Below, piece by piece: positions 18,147-32,670 of a stretch of 64,000 nucleotides of DNA; positions within the stretch are counted from its first letter, which is position 1, and each line of letters opens with the position of its first letter. The DNA is from Massilia sp. IC2-477 (GTDB lineage: Bacteria > Pseudomonadota > Gammaproteobacteria > Burkholderiales > Burkholderiaceae_D). The stretch spans positions 62,001-126,000 of the forward strand of contig NZ_JAJFEQ010000003.1 in the NCBI RefSeq assembly GCF_020707265.1. Reading direction: 5' to 3'. The translations under genes and the position numbers were made by a program. A model generated the notes under the pieces. The model was not told the DNA's origin. It saw only the letters and a list, made by a program, of their open reading frames with translations, and made no database searches.

Positions 18147-19448
18147 TTGCGTAGCGAATTCGTGATCGTGGGTGGCGGTGCGGGCGGCCTGGAACTGGCC
18201 TGCAAACTGGGCCGCAAGCTGGGCCCGTCGAAGGTTACGCTGGTGGACAGCCGGCTGTACCACATCTGGAAGCCCTCCTTGCACGAGGTCGCGGCCGGCA
18301 CCCTGGACATCCACCAGGAAGGCCTGTCCTACCAGATGCTGGCGCACGACAACGGCTTCAACTTCGTATTCGGACCGATGACCGCCCTGGATGCGGCTTC
18401 GAAGACCGTCACGGTCGGCGCGATCGTCGCCGCCACCGACAACGACGAGGTGCTCCCCGAGCGCCGCATCCGCTACGACGCGCTGATGCTGGCGATCGGC
18501 AGCACCTCGAATTACTTCGGCGTGCCGGGCGCGCAGGAAAACACCATCTCCCTGAACGCCACCGAGGACGCCGAGCGCTTCCGCCTGCGCATGCTGCGCC
18601 TGATGCTGGCGGCCGAGCAGGACCATGAAGAAGGCAAGGGCGGTGGCCTGGACGTGGTGATCATTGGCGGCGGCGCCACCGGCGTGGAGCTGGCGGCCGA
18701 ACTGCGCGAGGCCTCCGGCGCCTATGTCACCTACGGGTTCGACCAGCTCGACGTCAAGCGCGACGTGCGCATCACCATCCTGGAAGGGGCGCCGCGCGTG
18801 CTGGCCCCGCTGCCGGAAAAGGTATCCGCCGCCGCCAACGAGCTGCTGGGCAAGCGCGGCATCCGGGTCGTGACCGACTGCCGCGTGACGCAGATCGAGC
18901 GCGACCGGGTGGTCGACAAGGACGGCAACGTGTACCCGGCCAATCTGTGCGTGTGGGCGGCGGGCATCAAGGCGCCCGACCTGCTGGCTTCACTGGGCCT
19001 GCCGACCGCGAAGGGCGGCCAGGTCGAGGTCGACCCGCACCTGCGCGTGAAGGGCATGGACGACATCTATGCCTTGGGCGACTGCGCCGCCTGCGTCGAC
19101 GGCAATGGCAACGCCGTGCCGCCGCGCGCGCAGGCCGCGCACCAGCAGGCCGACTACCTGGTGACCACCTTCCTGCGCCGTTCCAAGGGCCATGCGCCGC
19201 AAGAGCGGCCCTACGAATACCGCGACTATGGCTCGCTGGTGTCGGTGGGGCGCTCGACCAGCGTCGGCAGCCTGATGGGCTCGCTACGCGGGGCCAGCTG
19301 GTTCGTGCAGGGGACGATGGCGCGGCTGATGTATACGAGTCTGCATCTGATGCACCACCGGGCGGTGCTCGGCACCATGCGCACCGGCGTGCTGGCGCTG
19401 GCGCGCTTCCTGGTGCGGCGGGCGACGCCGCTGGTCAAGCTGCATTGA
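18147..19448 (+). CDS. ndh: Type II NADH:quinone oxidoreductase (NDH-2)
   Basis: A 433-residue flavoprotein that oxidises NADH and reduces quinone at the inner membrane without pumping protons. FAD-binding motif near the start (VIVGGGAGGLELA), NADH-binding Rossmann motif (VVIIGGGATGVELAAEL, about 171-187), and the second FAD contact (DDIYALGDCAAC). The start is TTG at 18147, supported by the strong SD GAGAGGAG at 18133 and by the immediate FAD motif. The C-terminal segment is amphipathic and basic, suited to membrane attachment. A REP-like repeat begins right at the stop codon. Confidence 0.9.
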   Translation: MRSEFVIVGGGAGGLELACKLGRKLGPSKVTLVDSRLYHIWKPSLHEVAAGTLDIHQEGLSYQMLAHDNGFNFVFGPMTALDAASKTVTVGAIVAATDNDEVLPERRIRYDALMLAIGSTSNYFGVPGAQENTISLNATEDAERFRLRMLRLMLAAEQDHEEGKGGGLDVVIIGGGATGVELAAELREASGAYVTYGFDQLDVKRDVRITILEGAPRVLAPLPEKVSAAANELLGKRGIRVVTDCRVTQIERDRVVDKDGNVYPANLCVWAAGIKAPDLLASLGLPTAKGGQVEVDPHLRVKGMDDIYALGDCAACVDGNGNAVPPRAQAAHQQADYLVTTFLRRSKGHAPQERPYEYRDYGSLVSVGRSTSVGSLMGSLRGASWFVQGTMARLMYTSLHLMHHRAVLGTMRTGVLALARFLVRRATPLVKLH

Positions 19449-19582
19449 GTAGGGTGGGCGGCTATGCCGCCCACGCAGTAGAGCGGCATCCGATCTGCTG
19501 GAACTTCTGTTCTTGCGCTAACTATCACCGCGTGGGCGTTCGTAGTGCAGGCCACTGGCCTGCACTACCCCGCCCACCCTAC
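19449..19582. repeat. Paired REP-like element (inverted A units) with apical palindrome
   Basis: The ends are inverted copies of GTAGGGTGGGCGG (19449-19461 and 19570-19582). The left unit is a simple hairpin (stem 19454-19462 / 19466-19474, loop TAT). The right unit carries a 27-nt palindrome at 19542-19568: arm GTAGTGCAGGCCA, centre C, and its complement. It fills the space between convergent ndh and a kinase gene. Related to the elements at 11436, 34588 and 48939. Confidence 0.88.
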
Positions 19583-19599
19583 GATACTAATCGCGGGAA

Positions 19600-20337
19600 T
19601 CAGGCGACCGGCACCTGCCTCGGCAGCGTCATGCGCAGCACGGCGCCGCCGCTCTCGCCGGCGCCGAGCTGCAAACTACCGCCCAGGAAACGGGCGCGTT
19701 CGCGCAACAGGCGCAGGCCGTGGCAGCTGGTCGACTCCAGCACCTTGTCGTCGTTCGGGAAGCCGGTGCCGTTGTCGCGGATGGTCAGCATCACCTGGTC
19801 GCCGTCATCGTCCAGGATCACGTCGACCTCGGTCGCCTGCGCATGGGCGGCGACGTTGCGCAGGCCCTCTTCGACGCAGCGCAGCAGCACCACGCCCTGG
19901 GTGCGGGTATAGCTGCCGTCTTCGTCCGGCAGGCTGGTGCGCGCCTTGATGTTGTTGGCGGCGGCAAAGCCCGGCACCAGCTCGGCCAGCGCGGCCTTCA
20001 GGCCGAGGAACTCGAGCTTGTCGTTCCACAGCTCGAGCTGCATCTTGCGGTTGGTCTCGATGATGTTGGCGAGCAGCCCCTTCATCTGCGCGCTGCGGTC
20101 GCGCATGGCCTGGTTCTCGGCCGGGATGTGCTGGGTCAGCAGCGCCAGGTGCATGGTCAGGGCCGTCATCGACGAGCCCAGGCTGTCATGGAGCTGGCGC
20201 GCCAGCAGGCGGCGCTCCTCGTCCCAGCAGGCGGCGAGGTAGCCCAGCATCTCGGTGAGTTCAGCGGTGCGGTCCGCGCCCGGCGCTGCAGAGGCGGCAG
20301 CGGCCGGGCCGGACTGCGGATGTGCCGGTTCGGTCAT
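19600..20337 (-). CDS. Soluble NarX-like sensor histidine kinase
   Basis: A 245-residue kinase with no membrane helix or sensor domain. It has a HisKA_3 dimerisation region with the acceptor His in ARQLHDSLGSSMTAL and a HATPase domain (VEEGLRNVAAHAQA, IRDNGTGF, GLRLLRERARFLGG). This kinase type normally pairs with a NarL/LuxR-type regulator, but none is in the window. The gene is divergent from the hemerythrin gene, with 198 bp between the two starts. Confidence 0.85.
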   Translation of the reverse strand: MTEPAHPQSGPAAAASAAPGADRTAELTEMLGYLAACWDEERRLLARQLHDSLGSSMTALTMHLALLTQHIPAENQAMRDRSAQMKGLLANIIETNRKMQLELWNDKLEFLGLKAALAELVPGFAAANNIKARTSLPDEDGSYTRTQGVVLLRCVEEGLRNVAAHAQATEVDVILDDDGDQVMLTIRDNGTGFPNDDKVLESTSCHGLRLLRERARFLGGSLQLGAGESGGAVLRMTLPRQVPVA

Positions 20338-20535
20338 CGTAGGCTCGGTTAAATGTTTCCCAAATCATACAACAGTTGGCTCGCGGGCGGCGCGAGCGCA
20401 GTGCTGCATTGTACCGGGGGAGGGGACGGAAACAGCGTGCGGTGCCGTACAGTCGGCCCGGCTGTTTCGGGCGAAGCTTGGGGCGTGGCAGATGCCACTT
20501 TATTAATAGTTGGGCTCAACAACGGGGGTATTACA

Positions 20536-20991
20536 ATGACGAACGCTACCAAACCGCAGGATGCCATCACGCTGCTGACCGCGCAGCACCGCGAAGTGCA
20601 CGCGATGTTCGAGAAGTTCGAGAACATGACCGACCGCGCCAAGGTCAGCAAGAAGAAGCTTGCCGACGAAATCTGCCAGGCCCTGATCATGCACACCACG
20701 ATCGAGGAAGAAATCCTGTATCCGGCGGTCCGCGAAGCAACCGAGGAAACCGAAGACATGGTCGACGAGGCTGTGGTCGAGCACGCTTCGGCCAAGGACC
20801 TGATCGCCCAGATCCAGGAAATGGACCCGGGCGACGACCTGTACGACGCCAAGGTCAAGGTCCTCGGCGAGCTGGTCGACCACCACGTCGAGGAAGAAGA
20901 AGAGGAAATGTTCCCGAAGATGAAGGAACTGAAGCTGGACCTGCAGGCGCTGGGTCAGGAAATGGCGGCGCGCGCCGCCGAACTGCAGTAA
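20536..20991 (+). CDS. Hemerythrin-domain protein
   Basis: A 151-residue four-helix protein with the di-iron ligands in order: H18 (AQHREVHAMFE), H53 and E57 (HTTIEEEI), H83 (VEHASAKDL) and H116/H117 with a following Glu run (DHHVEEEEEEMFP). Such proteins bind O2 or NO, or protect iron under oxidative stress. Start ATG 20536 fits the domain; longer in-frame extensions to 20353 are unlikely. The upstream region is shared with a soluble kinase, so a redox signal common to both is possible but unproven. Confidence 0.88.
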   Translation: MTNATKPQDAITLLTAQHREVHAMFEKFENMTDRAKVSKKKLADEICQALIMHTTIEEEILYPAVREATEETEDMVDEAVVEHASAKDLIAQIQEMDPGDDLYDAKVKVLGELVDHHVEEEEEEMFPKMKELKLDLQALGQEMAARAAELQ

Positions 20992-21007
20992 TCCTGTTGG
21001 CGGCCGG

Positions 21008-22636
<1,629 letters not shown>

Positions 22637-22727
22637 GATCGTGTGTAGTGCTTTCGCTAAAAGGTTTTACCTTCAGGAAAGAATCATACCAAAGCAAAGT
22701 GTTACGTAAAAGGAACAGCTGTAATAA

Positions 22728-23348
<621 letters not shown>

Positions 23349-23448
23349 TCTCCGGCGCTTTTTAGCCTGAAGACGGGCCATCGGTGGCGGGAGCTGCCGG
23401 TGGCCTGTTTGTTTTGGCGGAGTAATTGGAATCTAGCGGGATGCGACG

Positions 23449-23608
23449 AAAATTAGGTTCCGGCCTTCGCCGGAACGACGTGCTGAGGCAGTGAGCTAGA
23501 GCCCCGCGATTGATTAGTTTGCTGAAAAACCGTCATGCGCGCCACTGGCGCCCATGACTCCCGGCGAAGGCCGAAATGATGCCACTGGCATCATTTCGTC
23601 CAAGTTCG
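23449..23608. repeat. Intergenic repeat of the GTTCCGGC/GCCGGAAC family with extra palindromes
   Basis: Starts like the element at 44999 (AAATT-GGTTCCGGCC) with a hairpin GTTCCGGC (23457-23464) / GCCGGAAC (23469-23476), and ends CCAAGTTCG. Compared with 44999, two palindromes with a CCACTGG centre are inserted: one near 23533-23556 (one mismatch) and a perfect 27-nt one at 23572-23598. The surrounding 23349-23632 holds no gene. Confidence 0.75.
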
Positions 23609-23632
23609 TGTGAGCAGCCAAACAGACGCCGT

Positions 23633-24634
23633 TCACCGATGCGGCGCCATCTCCACCGCGGGCGCCGGAGTCGGCGCGGCCGGCATCTTGGCGCCCGACT
23701 GGCGGTTGGCTGCCGGCGAGCAGAAGCGGTTCTTGCCGGCGCGCTTGGCTTCGTACAGGGCGTAGTCGGCGATGCTGATCAGGGCGTCCACCGATTCGGC
23801 GTCGTCCGGGTAGATGCTGATGCCGATCGAGGTCGACAGGCGCAGGGTCAGGTCATTGATGAAGTAGGGCTCGGACAGCGCTTCGACCAGCTTGGCGGCC
23901 GGGCCCTGGGCGTCGGCCAGGCTGTGAATGTCGCCCAGCACCACCATGAATTCGTCGCCGCCGAGGCGCGCTACCGTGTCTTCCTTGCGCGAACTGGCCA
24001 GCAGGCGCTGCGACACCATCTTGAGGATGTCGTCGCCGTAGGCGTGGCCATAGGTGTCGTTGATCGCCTTGAAGCCATCCAGGTCGAGATACATGATCGC
24101 GGCCTTTGCGTGGCTGCGGTTGGCGTGCTGCAGGGCGGTCTCGATGCGGTCCTCCAGCAGGCGCCGGTTGGGCAGGCCGGTGAGGGCGTCGTGCAGGGCC
24201 AGTTCCTGCTGCGCGCGGCTGTACTGTGCCAGTTCCTTGTAGAGCAGGCGCACTTCCAGCATGTTGTGGATGCGCTTGTGCACTTCGAGCAGGTCGAAGG
24301 GCTTGCTGATGAAGTCGCGGGCGCCGGCTTCCAGCGCGGCGATCTTGAAGCTGGGCTGGGCCGTCAGGGCCAGCACTGGCAGGTAGCCGCCCTGTTCGAT
24401 TTCCTTCAGGCCCTTCATGACCTGGAAGCCGTTCAGGCCGGGCATCTGCAGGTCGAGCAGGATCAGGTCATAGTTGTGCTCGCGATGCAGCGGGCATACC
24501 TGTTCCGGCAGCATCGTCGAACTGACGCAGGTGTAGCCTTCCTCGCGCAATATCTCTTCCATCAGCTCGATATTGTCGGGCGAGTCGTCGACCACCAGGA
24601 TCTTTGCGTTCAAAATGTCTTGTCTGCTCGGCAT
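23633..24634 (-). CDS. Response regulator with GGDEF output (REC-GGDEF diguanylate cyclase)
   Basis: A 333-residue PleD/WspR-like protein. The receiver has D61 (LLDLQMPGLNG) and the Lys of ISKPFDLLE. The GGDEF domain has HDALTGLPNRR, YLDLDGFKAIND and an intact RLGGDEF active loop. The C-terminal tail (about 30 residues) is Ala/Pro-rich and probably disordered. It should make c-di-GMP when phosphorylated. The cognate kinase may be the large hybrid kinase upstream on the same strand, but that is inference. Confidence 0.92.
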   Translation of the reverse strand: MPSRQDILNAKILVVDDSPDNIELMEEILREEGYTCVSSTMLPEQVCPLHREHNYDLILLDLQMPGLNGFQVMKGLKEIEQGGYLPVLALTAQPSFKIAALEAGARDFISKPFDLLEVHKRIHNMLEVRLLYKELAQYSRAQQELALHDALTGLPNRRLLEDRIETALQHANRSHAKAAIMYLDLDGFKAINDTYGHAYGDDILKMVSQRLLASSRKEDTVARLGGDEFMVVLGDIHSLADAQGPAAKLVEALSEPYFINDLTLRLSTSIGISIYPDDAESVDALISIADYALYEAKRAGKNRFCSPAANRQSGAKMPAAPTPAPAVEMAPHR

Positions 24635-24765
24635 GCTCGTTCTCTTCTATGCTGTCGGGTTATGTGTTCCATTTCCTTTTGGAATGGACTCATCCCATCA
24701 CTTCATAGTCTAACAAACCTCATAAAATTTCTTGTAGGACAGCGCCGCGTGTCCGGGTAGGATCA

Positions 24766-27800
<3,035 letters not shown>

Positions 27801-27804
<4 letters not shown>

Positions 27805-28856
27805 GCGGCCCCCTGCAGCAGTGCGGCGGCCAGGCGCGTGCCTTCCACCCGCGCGCGCACCTTGGCAAACGCGGTGGCGCGACTGAGGCTGTCGTCATCG
27901 AAGAAGGGCGCGAAACCGGCGTCGTCGGTGGTGCCGAGGCGTCCCGGCTCGAGGTAGCGCGAGGCCAGCAGCACCCGGTCGCGCACCTGCTGGGCGCTCT
28001 CCACGCGCGCATCGCGCGGGTCGGTGACGCCGACGAACACGCGCTGGCCGGGGCGCGCATAGTCGCGCGCGATGCGCAGCACGCGCTCGGGATCGGGCTG
28101 CCCGGCCATGGCGATATAGAAGCTGCCGGCGCGGATCTCGAACAGGGTCGGCAGCAGGTCCGCGTAGTCGACGTCGCCGCCGCCCACGCCGGCAGGCGAC
28201 ACGTGCAGGCCGATCAGCGCGCGCTCGGCATCGGAGAAGCGGCCCAGGGCCATGTTGTTGAGGTGGACGAAGCTGGCCAGCAGGGCGCCGCTGGGGTCGA
28301 GCCGCATCGCCAGCGGCCCTTCGGCAAAATCGACCTGCACCTTGTGCGCGCCCGCCTCCAGGCAGCGCCGGATCTCGGTCTCGTGTTCGCGCACCAGGTC
28401 TTCCAGGAACTGCTCGCGCGGGTAGCCGGGCAAGCCCTCGGGCGGATACATGAGCGACAGGGCGGAGGGCGAGATGACGGCCTGCTTGAGCGGCCGGGTG
28501 GCGTGCCGTTGCGCCGCGCGCAGGAAGCCGTCGGCATGGCGGGCGTAGCCGAAGGGCCCATGGGTCAGGCGCGGCATGCGGTGCTGGCGGCCGCCGGCGC
28601 CGACCGGCAGCGGAATGTGGAAACCGTCCGGCGCCGTGTTGGCGCAGCCGTGCACCGGGTAGCACCAGAAGTTATCGAGCTTGCCCTGTTCGCCGTCGCT
28701 GATGACGGGCGATCCACTGGCTTCGAAGGCGGCGATGGTGGCGCGCACCGCCGCGTCGAGCAGGGGCGCGAGCGCGTCCGGCCCGGCGCCGCCGCGGATC
28801 GCGGCGACCAGCTCGGGCGGACGGGGAATGCTGCCGATCGGTTCAGTCGGTATCAT
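27801..28856 (-). CDS. Cobalamin-independent methionine synthase (MetE C-terminal-like) family protein
   Basis: A 351-residue protein of the UROD/MetE-C barrel family. Motifs: IPTEPIGSIPRP at the start, FWCYPVHG, LTHGPFGY, KQAVISPSALSLMYP, and GDVDYADLLPTLFEI. Homologues of this short form usually have HxCPG in the zinc site; here it reads HVSPAG, with Ser in place of the Cys. The enzyme may therefore not be a classical methyltransferase. Start ATG 28856 (or 28868). It overlaps the following hybrid kinase gene by four bases (ATGA), an odd pairing of a metabolic and a signalling gene. Confidence 0.82.
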
Positions 28857-28956
28857 CAATGCTGGCATGGATGGGGACCGCAGGCGCACGACGGCCCCGG
28901 ACCTGGTACGGCCCATTGTAGCCCAGCCGGAGCGCAACGGCACAGGGGCACCAGCC

Positions 28957-29793
28957 TCACCTGGCGGGCGCCGGCTGGCGCGCCACCTTGGCCAGGGCAT
29001 CCTGGAGCTGGTCCAGCTCGTAGGGTTTCTGGAGCGACAGATAGGGGAACTCGAGGTGGCGCAGCAGCGAGTCGCCGTAGCCGGAGGCAAAGATCACCTT
29101 CAGGCCCGGGTTGCCGGCAAGCGCCTGGCGCGCCAGGTCGACGCCCGACATGCCGGGCAGGCTGACGTCCGAGAACAGCACGTGGTAGCGCCCCTTGGCC
29201 AGCAGTTCGAGGGCGTCGTCCGGATGCGCCACGCCGTCCGCTTCGTGGCCGAAGGCCTTGAGCATCTCGCACACCAGGTACTGGGAATCGAGGTTGTCCT
29301 CGACCACCAGGATGCGCATGGCGGCGTCGGGCGTGTCCGGTTCCGCGGCAGCCGCGACGCCCGCCGGCGGCGCCAGCAGGACATGCACGCCAGCCACGCC
29401 GCCGCCGCCGTCCGCCAGCGGCGTAAGAATCAGGTCGCAGCGGTGTTCCTGCGGGCCGTCCGCATGGCGGAAGGACAGCACGGCGCCTGCCACCACGCCC
29501 GGCTGGCCCGCCCATGCCGCCTGCAGCGCCGCACCCGCGTTCGACAGCGGCGGCGGCAGCACAGAAGGCACCGAGCCGCCCGGAACCCGGCCGCAGCCCA
29601 GGCCGGCCAGACCGGCATACGCTTCGTTGAAGACCAGGATCGTTTCACGTCCCCACACGAGCAGCGTCGGCAGGGGAGAATTGAGCAGCAGGTCGGCGGC
29701 CACCCGCAGGGGCAGGGGCCAGCGCGCCGGGTCGCCCAGGCTGCTTCCCGTCCAGTCGTAGGAAGCAGCGGTGCGCGGATCGTGTTCAGGCAT
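28957..29793 (-). CDS. PAS-REC protein
   Basis: A 278-residue protein. The N-terminal half is a PAS-like domain opening with YDWTGSSLGDPARWP, the opening typical of PAS sensor kinases, but no kinase domain follows. The C-terminal half is a receiver with the Asp in FSDVSLPGMSG and the Lys of LQKPYEL. It is likely a single-domain phosphate sink or a relay component with ligand sensing. ATG 29793 is preferred to the TTG at 29799. No SD is clear. Confidence 0.83.
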   Translation of the reverse strand: MPEHDPRTAASYDWTGSSLGDPARWPLPLRVAADLLLNSPLPTLLVWGRETILVFNEAYAGLAGLGCGRVPGGSVPSVLPPPLSNAGAALQAAWAGQPGVVAGAVLSFRHADGPQEHRCDLILTPLADGGGGVAGVHVLLAPPAGVAAAAEPDTPDAAMRILVVEDNLDSQYLVCEMLKAFGHEADGVAHPDDALELLAKGRYHVLFSDVSLPGMSGVDLARQALAGNPGLKVIFASGYGDSLLRHLEFPYLSLQKPYELDQLQDALAKVARQPAPAR

Positions 29794-29892
29794 GGGCAAA
29801 GTGTTGTAGGAACGAAAACATGGCGGCCATGCTACACCAAAAGCCGCCTTACCGCCGTCTCGATCCGTGCGCGATACCTTGCCGCGAAACGG

Positions 29893-30014
29893 GCAAAAAA
29901 AAAGCCCGCTTCAGGGAAGCGGGCTGAATCTATTTCCTTGGAGGAGAATAGAGGAGACAGGAAGGATGATGCTGCATTGCCGCAAATTAGTCCAATTTAT
30001 ATTTCTAATGACTG
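29893..30014 (-). ncRNA. Candidate small RNA with C/U-rich anti-SD stretches
   Basis: On the minus strand a consensus -35 box TTGACA (30042-30047) with a TATTCT -10 candidate is followed by about 120 nt without a plausible reading frame and then by a strong terminator with eight to nine U. The middle holds TCTCCTC and TCTCCTCC, complementary to SD sequences, as in sRNAs that block ribosome binding. No gene on this strand could use this terminator. The region is far less GC-rich than its surroundings. Spacing between promoter boxes is short (15 bp), so the exact start is uncertain. Confidence 0.5.
29895..29925 (-). terminator. Intrinsic terminator on the minus strand
   Basis: A 10-bp perfect stem AGCCCGCTTC (29903-29912) / GAAGCGGGCT (29916-29925) with a 3-nt loop is followed, on the minus strand, by a run of U (29895-29902). 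On the plus strand no U run follows, so it serves minus-strand transcription, although no minus-strand protein gene lies upstream. Confidence 0.85.
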
Positions 30015-30020
30015 CCATCA

Positions 30021-30047
30021 AGAATATTGATGAGTTAGATTTGTCAA
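30021..30047 (-). promoter_or_regulatory. Sigma-70-like promoter for the candidate sRNA
   Basis: TTGACA at 30042-30047 (reads TGTCAA on the + strand) is a perfect -35 box. TATTCT (30021-30026) is a fair -10 at 15 bp. The spacer is shorter than usual. Confidence 0.45.
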
Positions 30048-30123
30048 CCCGAGCGTGGCGTGCGTGCGACGCCGCGCTGACGGGAATCGTGCACCCTTGG
30101 TGCGTGACAGAAAATGTTCTACG

Positions 30124-32055
30124 ATGGCAACTATGTTAAAACCTTCCCAGCTTGCCTGCGCCTGTGCGGCACTATTGTTACTGCACGCGGGCAGCGGGCA
30201 TGCGGCTGCGCAGGCGGCCAGCGAGGGCGGCTCGGCCGAGCAGCTGGCGGACTATTCCCTCGAGCAACTGGCCGATATCGTGGTCACCTCGGTCTCGCGC
30301 CAGCAGGGCCGTCTGAGCCAGGCCCCGGCCTCCGTGTACGTCATCAGCGGCGCCGACATCGCCCGTTCCGGCGCCACCAGCATTCCCGAAGCGCTGCGCC
30401 TGGCGCCGAATCTGCAGGTGGCGCTGACGGGCGCCCAGGAGTATGCGATCAGCGCGCGCGGTTTTTCCTCGCCCCTGGCCAACAAGCTGCTGGTGCTGGT
30501 CGATGGCCGCAGCGTGTACTCGCCGCTGTTTTCGGGCGTGTTCTGGGAAGCGCTGGACGTGGTGCTGGCCGACGTCGAGCGGATCGAGGTCATCAGCGGC
30601 CCCGGCGGCACCATCTGGGGCACCAATGCCGTCAACGGCGTCATCAACATCATCACGCGCAGCGCCGCCGATACCCAGGGCGTGCTGGCCGAGGTGCATG
30701 CGGGGTCGCGCTATGCCGGCGCGACCCTGCGCCAGGGCAAGCGCCTGGCCAACGGCGCCTTCGTGCGCGCCTACGCCAAGCGCGACGAGACCGATGCCGC
30801 CCCCGGCGAAGCGGGCGAGGGCGGCGGCGTGGGCCGGCGCCAGGCCGGTTTCCGGCTCGACTGGGAAGGCGGCAGCCAGTCCCTGAGCGTGAGCGGCGAC
30901 CTGCACGCCGGCGCCCTGCGTGCCTACCGCTTCGAGCCGCGTACCGAGTTCTCGGGCGCCAACCTGGTCGCCCGTCTCGATACCCGCCTGGCGGGCATCA
31001 CCGAACTGCGCCTGCAGGCCTGGGTCGACCAGGGCCGGCGCGAACAGCCCGGCGTCGGGAAGCACGCGCTCGATACCTTCGACATCGAAGCCCAGTACGC
31101 CACCCGGCTGGACGAGCGCCACGCGCTGACCTGGGGCGGCGGCTACCGCCATGCGCGCGACCGCTTCGAGAACGGCCCGGTGCTGCAGTTCGCGCCGACC
31201 CGGCGCCGCCTGCGCTGGGGCAACCTGTTCGTCCAGGACGAGTTCGCCCTCACGCCGGCGCTGCGCGCGACCGCGGGGCTGCGCCTGGAGCACAATGACT
31301 ACACCGGCATGGAGCTGTTGCCGAATCTGCGCCTGGCCTGGGACCATGCGCCCGGCGCCATGCTGTGGACGGCAGCCTCGCGCACGGTGCGTGCCCCGGC
31401 GCGCATCGACCGCGACCTGCGCCTGGTCGACCCGGCCTCCGGCGGCGCGCGCTACCTGGTGGCGGGCGGCCCCGATATGGGGTCGGAGACGGCCAGGGTG
31501 CTGGAACTGGGTTACCGCGCCCAGCCCACCGCGGCGCTGTCGTTTGCGGCAACCCTGTTCTACAGCCACTACGAGCGCCTGCGCACCCTGGAACCAAGGC
31601 CAGGGGGCGCGGTGTTCGCCAACCTCGGCCATGGCCGGGCGCGCGGGCTGGAACTGTGGGGCAACTGGCAGGCGATGCGCGGCTGGCGCCTGGCGGCCGG
31701 TGCGGTACTGCAGGACGTCGACACCGCCGTGCTGCCGCAGAGCGCCGACGTCTCTGCCATGCTCGGCCTGGCGAGCAATGACCCGCGCGGCTACTGGCAG
31801 CTGCGCAGCTCGCACGACCTGGCCCGCGGCGTGACAGCCGACCTGCTGCTGCGGCGCGTCGCGCGCCTGCCGCAGCCGGCGCTGCCGGGCTATCATGAAC
31901 TCGATGCAAGGATCGCGTGGCAGGCACGCCCCGGCGTCGAACTGGCCCTCGCGGGCCGTAACCTGCTGCATGCGCGCCACCCCGAGTTCGGAGCGGCGGG
32001 CATGCGTCAACTGGCCGAACGCAGTGTGTTCGCCAGCGCTTCGCTGCGTTTCTGA
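30124..32055 (+). CDS. TonB-dependent outer-membrane receptor
   Basis: A 643-residue receptor with signal peptide (LACACAALLLLHAGSGHAAA), a plug domain (about 45-170; VVTSVSRQQ, SIPEALRLAPNLQVA, LVLVDGRSVYSPLFS, GPGGTIWGTNAVNGVINI) and a 22-strand type barrel ending in SASLRF with C-terminal Phe. The substrate is unknown. It is followed with 6 bp spacing by a YfiR-family gene and then a CHASE8 hybrid kinase, so it probably belongs to a sensing or regulatory unit rather than to simple iron uptake. Start 30124 or 30133 (MATMLKPSQ). Confidence 0.9.
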   Translation: MATMLKPSQLACACAALLLLHAGSGHAAAQAASEGGSAEQLADYSLEQLADIVVTSVSRQQGRLSQAPASVYVISGADIARSGATSIPEALRLAPNLQVALTGAQEYAISARGFSSPLANKLLVLVDGRSVYSPLFSGVFWEALDVVLADVERIEVISGPGGTIWGTNAVNGVINIITRSAADTQGVLAEVHAGSRYAGATLRQGKRLANGAFVRAYAKRDETDAAPGEAGEGGGVGRRQAGFRLDWEGGSQSLSVSGDLHAGALRAYRFEPRTEFSGANLVARLDTRLAGITELRLQAWVDQGRREQPGVGKHALDTFDIEAQYATRLDERHALTWGGGYRHARDRFENGPVLQFAPTRRRLRWGNLFVQDEFALTPALRATAGLRLEHNDYTGMELLPNLRLAWDHAPGAMLWTAASRTVRAPARIDRDLRLVDPASGGARYLVAGGPDMGSETARVLELGYRAQPTAALSFAATLFYSHYERLRTLEPRPGGAVFANLGHGRARGLELWGNWQAMRGWRLAAGAVLQDVDTAVLPQSADVSAMLGLASNDPRGYWQLRSSHDLARGVTADLLLRRVARLPQPALPGYHELDARIAWQARPGVELALAGRNLLHARHPEFGAAGMRQLAERSVFASASLRF

Positions 32056-32061
32056 AGGCCC

Positions 32062-32670
32062 ATGACTAGTATGAAGACACTTCCTCCCGACCGAATGCGA
32101 CGCCGCCTGGCCTGCCGGGCGCTCGCACTGCCGCTGCTGCTGGCGGCCGCGGGAACCTCGCCGCGCGCGTTCGCCGATCGGTATGCCGAAGCGGGCGCGC
32201 CCGCACTCGAGCGCCGGGTCAAGGCTGCATTCCTGTACAAATTCCTCGGCTATGCCGAATTCCCGCCCCAGGCCTTTGGCGACCCGGCCGGTCCCTTGAT
32301 GCTGGCGGTGGTGGGCTCGGACGACATGGCCGCCGAACTGGCGCGCATCGCCGCCGGCCGCGTGATCGCCGGGCGCCCGATCGCCGTGCGCCGGCTGGGC
32401 GAGCACGAGCCGATTCCCCCGGTGCACCTGCTGTTCGTGGCCGGCAGCGACAACGAACGGGCCGCCCGCGTGCTGCGCGCCGCGCCTGCCGCCTACCTGA
32501 CCGTGACCGAGTGCGAAGGCGGGCTGCGCTTCGGCAGCGTGATCAACTTCCGCATCATCGACGAGCGGGTGCGCTTCGACGTGTCGCTCGACGCCGCCGA
32601 CAGGAAAAACCTGAAGCTCAGTTCGCGCCTGCTGACGGTCGCGAACCGGGTGCAGAAGGGAGGTGCATGA
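32062..32670 (+). CDS. YfiR-family (DUF4154) periplasmic protein
   Basis: A 202-residue secreted protein: basic N-terminus, signal peptide (LALPLLLAAAGTSPRAFA), then the YfiR domain (VKAAFLYKFLGYAEFP, VVGSDDMAAEL, HLLFVAGS, GLRFGSVINF, VRFDVSLDAADRKNLKLSSRLL). In Pseudomonas, YfiR binds the periplasmic side of the cyclase YfiN and holds it inactive. Here its stop overlaps the start of a CHASE8-containing kinase (ATGA), so that kinase is the likely partner. SD GAAGG overlaps the end of the receptor gene. Confidence 0.9.
   Translation: MTSMKTLPPDRMRRRLACRALALPLLLAAAGTSPRAFADRYAEAGAPALERRVKAAFLYKFLGYAEFPPQAFGDPAGPLMLAVVGSDDMAAELARIAAGRVIAGRPIAVRRLGEHEPIPPVHLLFVAGSDNERAARVLRAAPAAYLTVTECEGGLRFGSVINFRIIDERVRFDVSLDAADRKNLKLSSRLLTVANRVQKGGA

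Noticed and set aside
29966..30139. Plus-strand small frame starting MMLHCRKLVQF with an AGGAAGG site upstream
   Set aside because: Codon use unlike the genome, overlaps the receptor start; the SD-like purines are the complement of the C/U stretches of the minus-strand RNA candidate.
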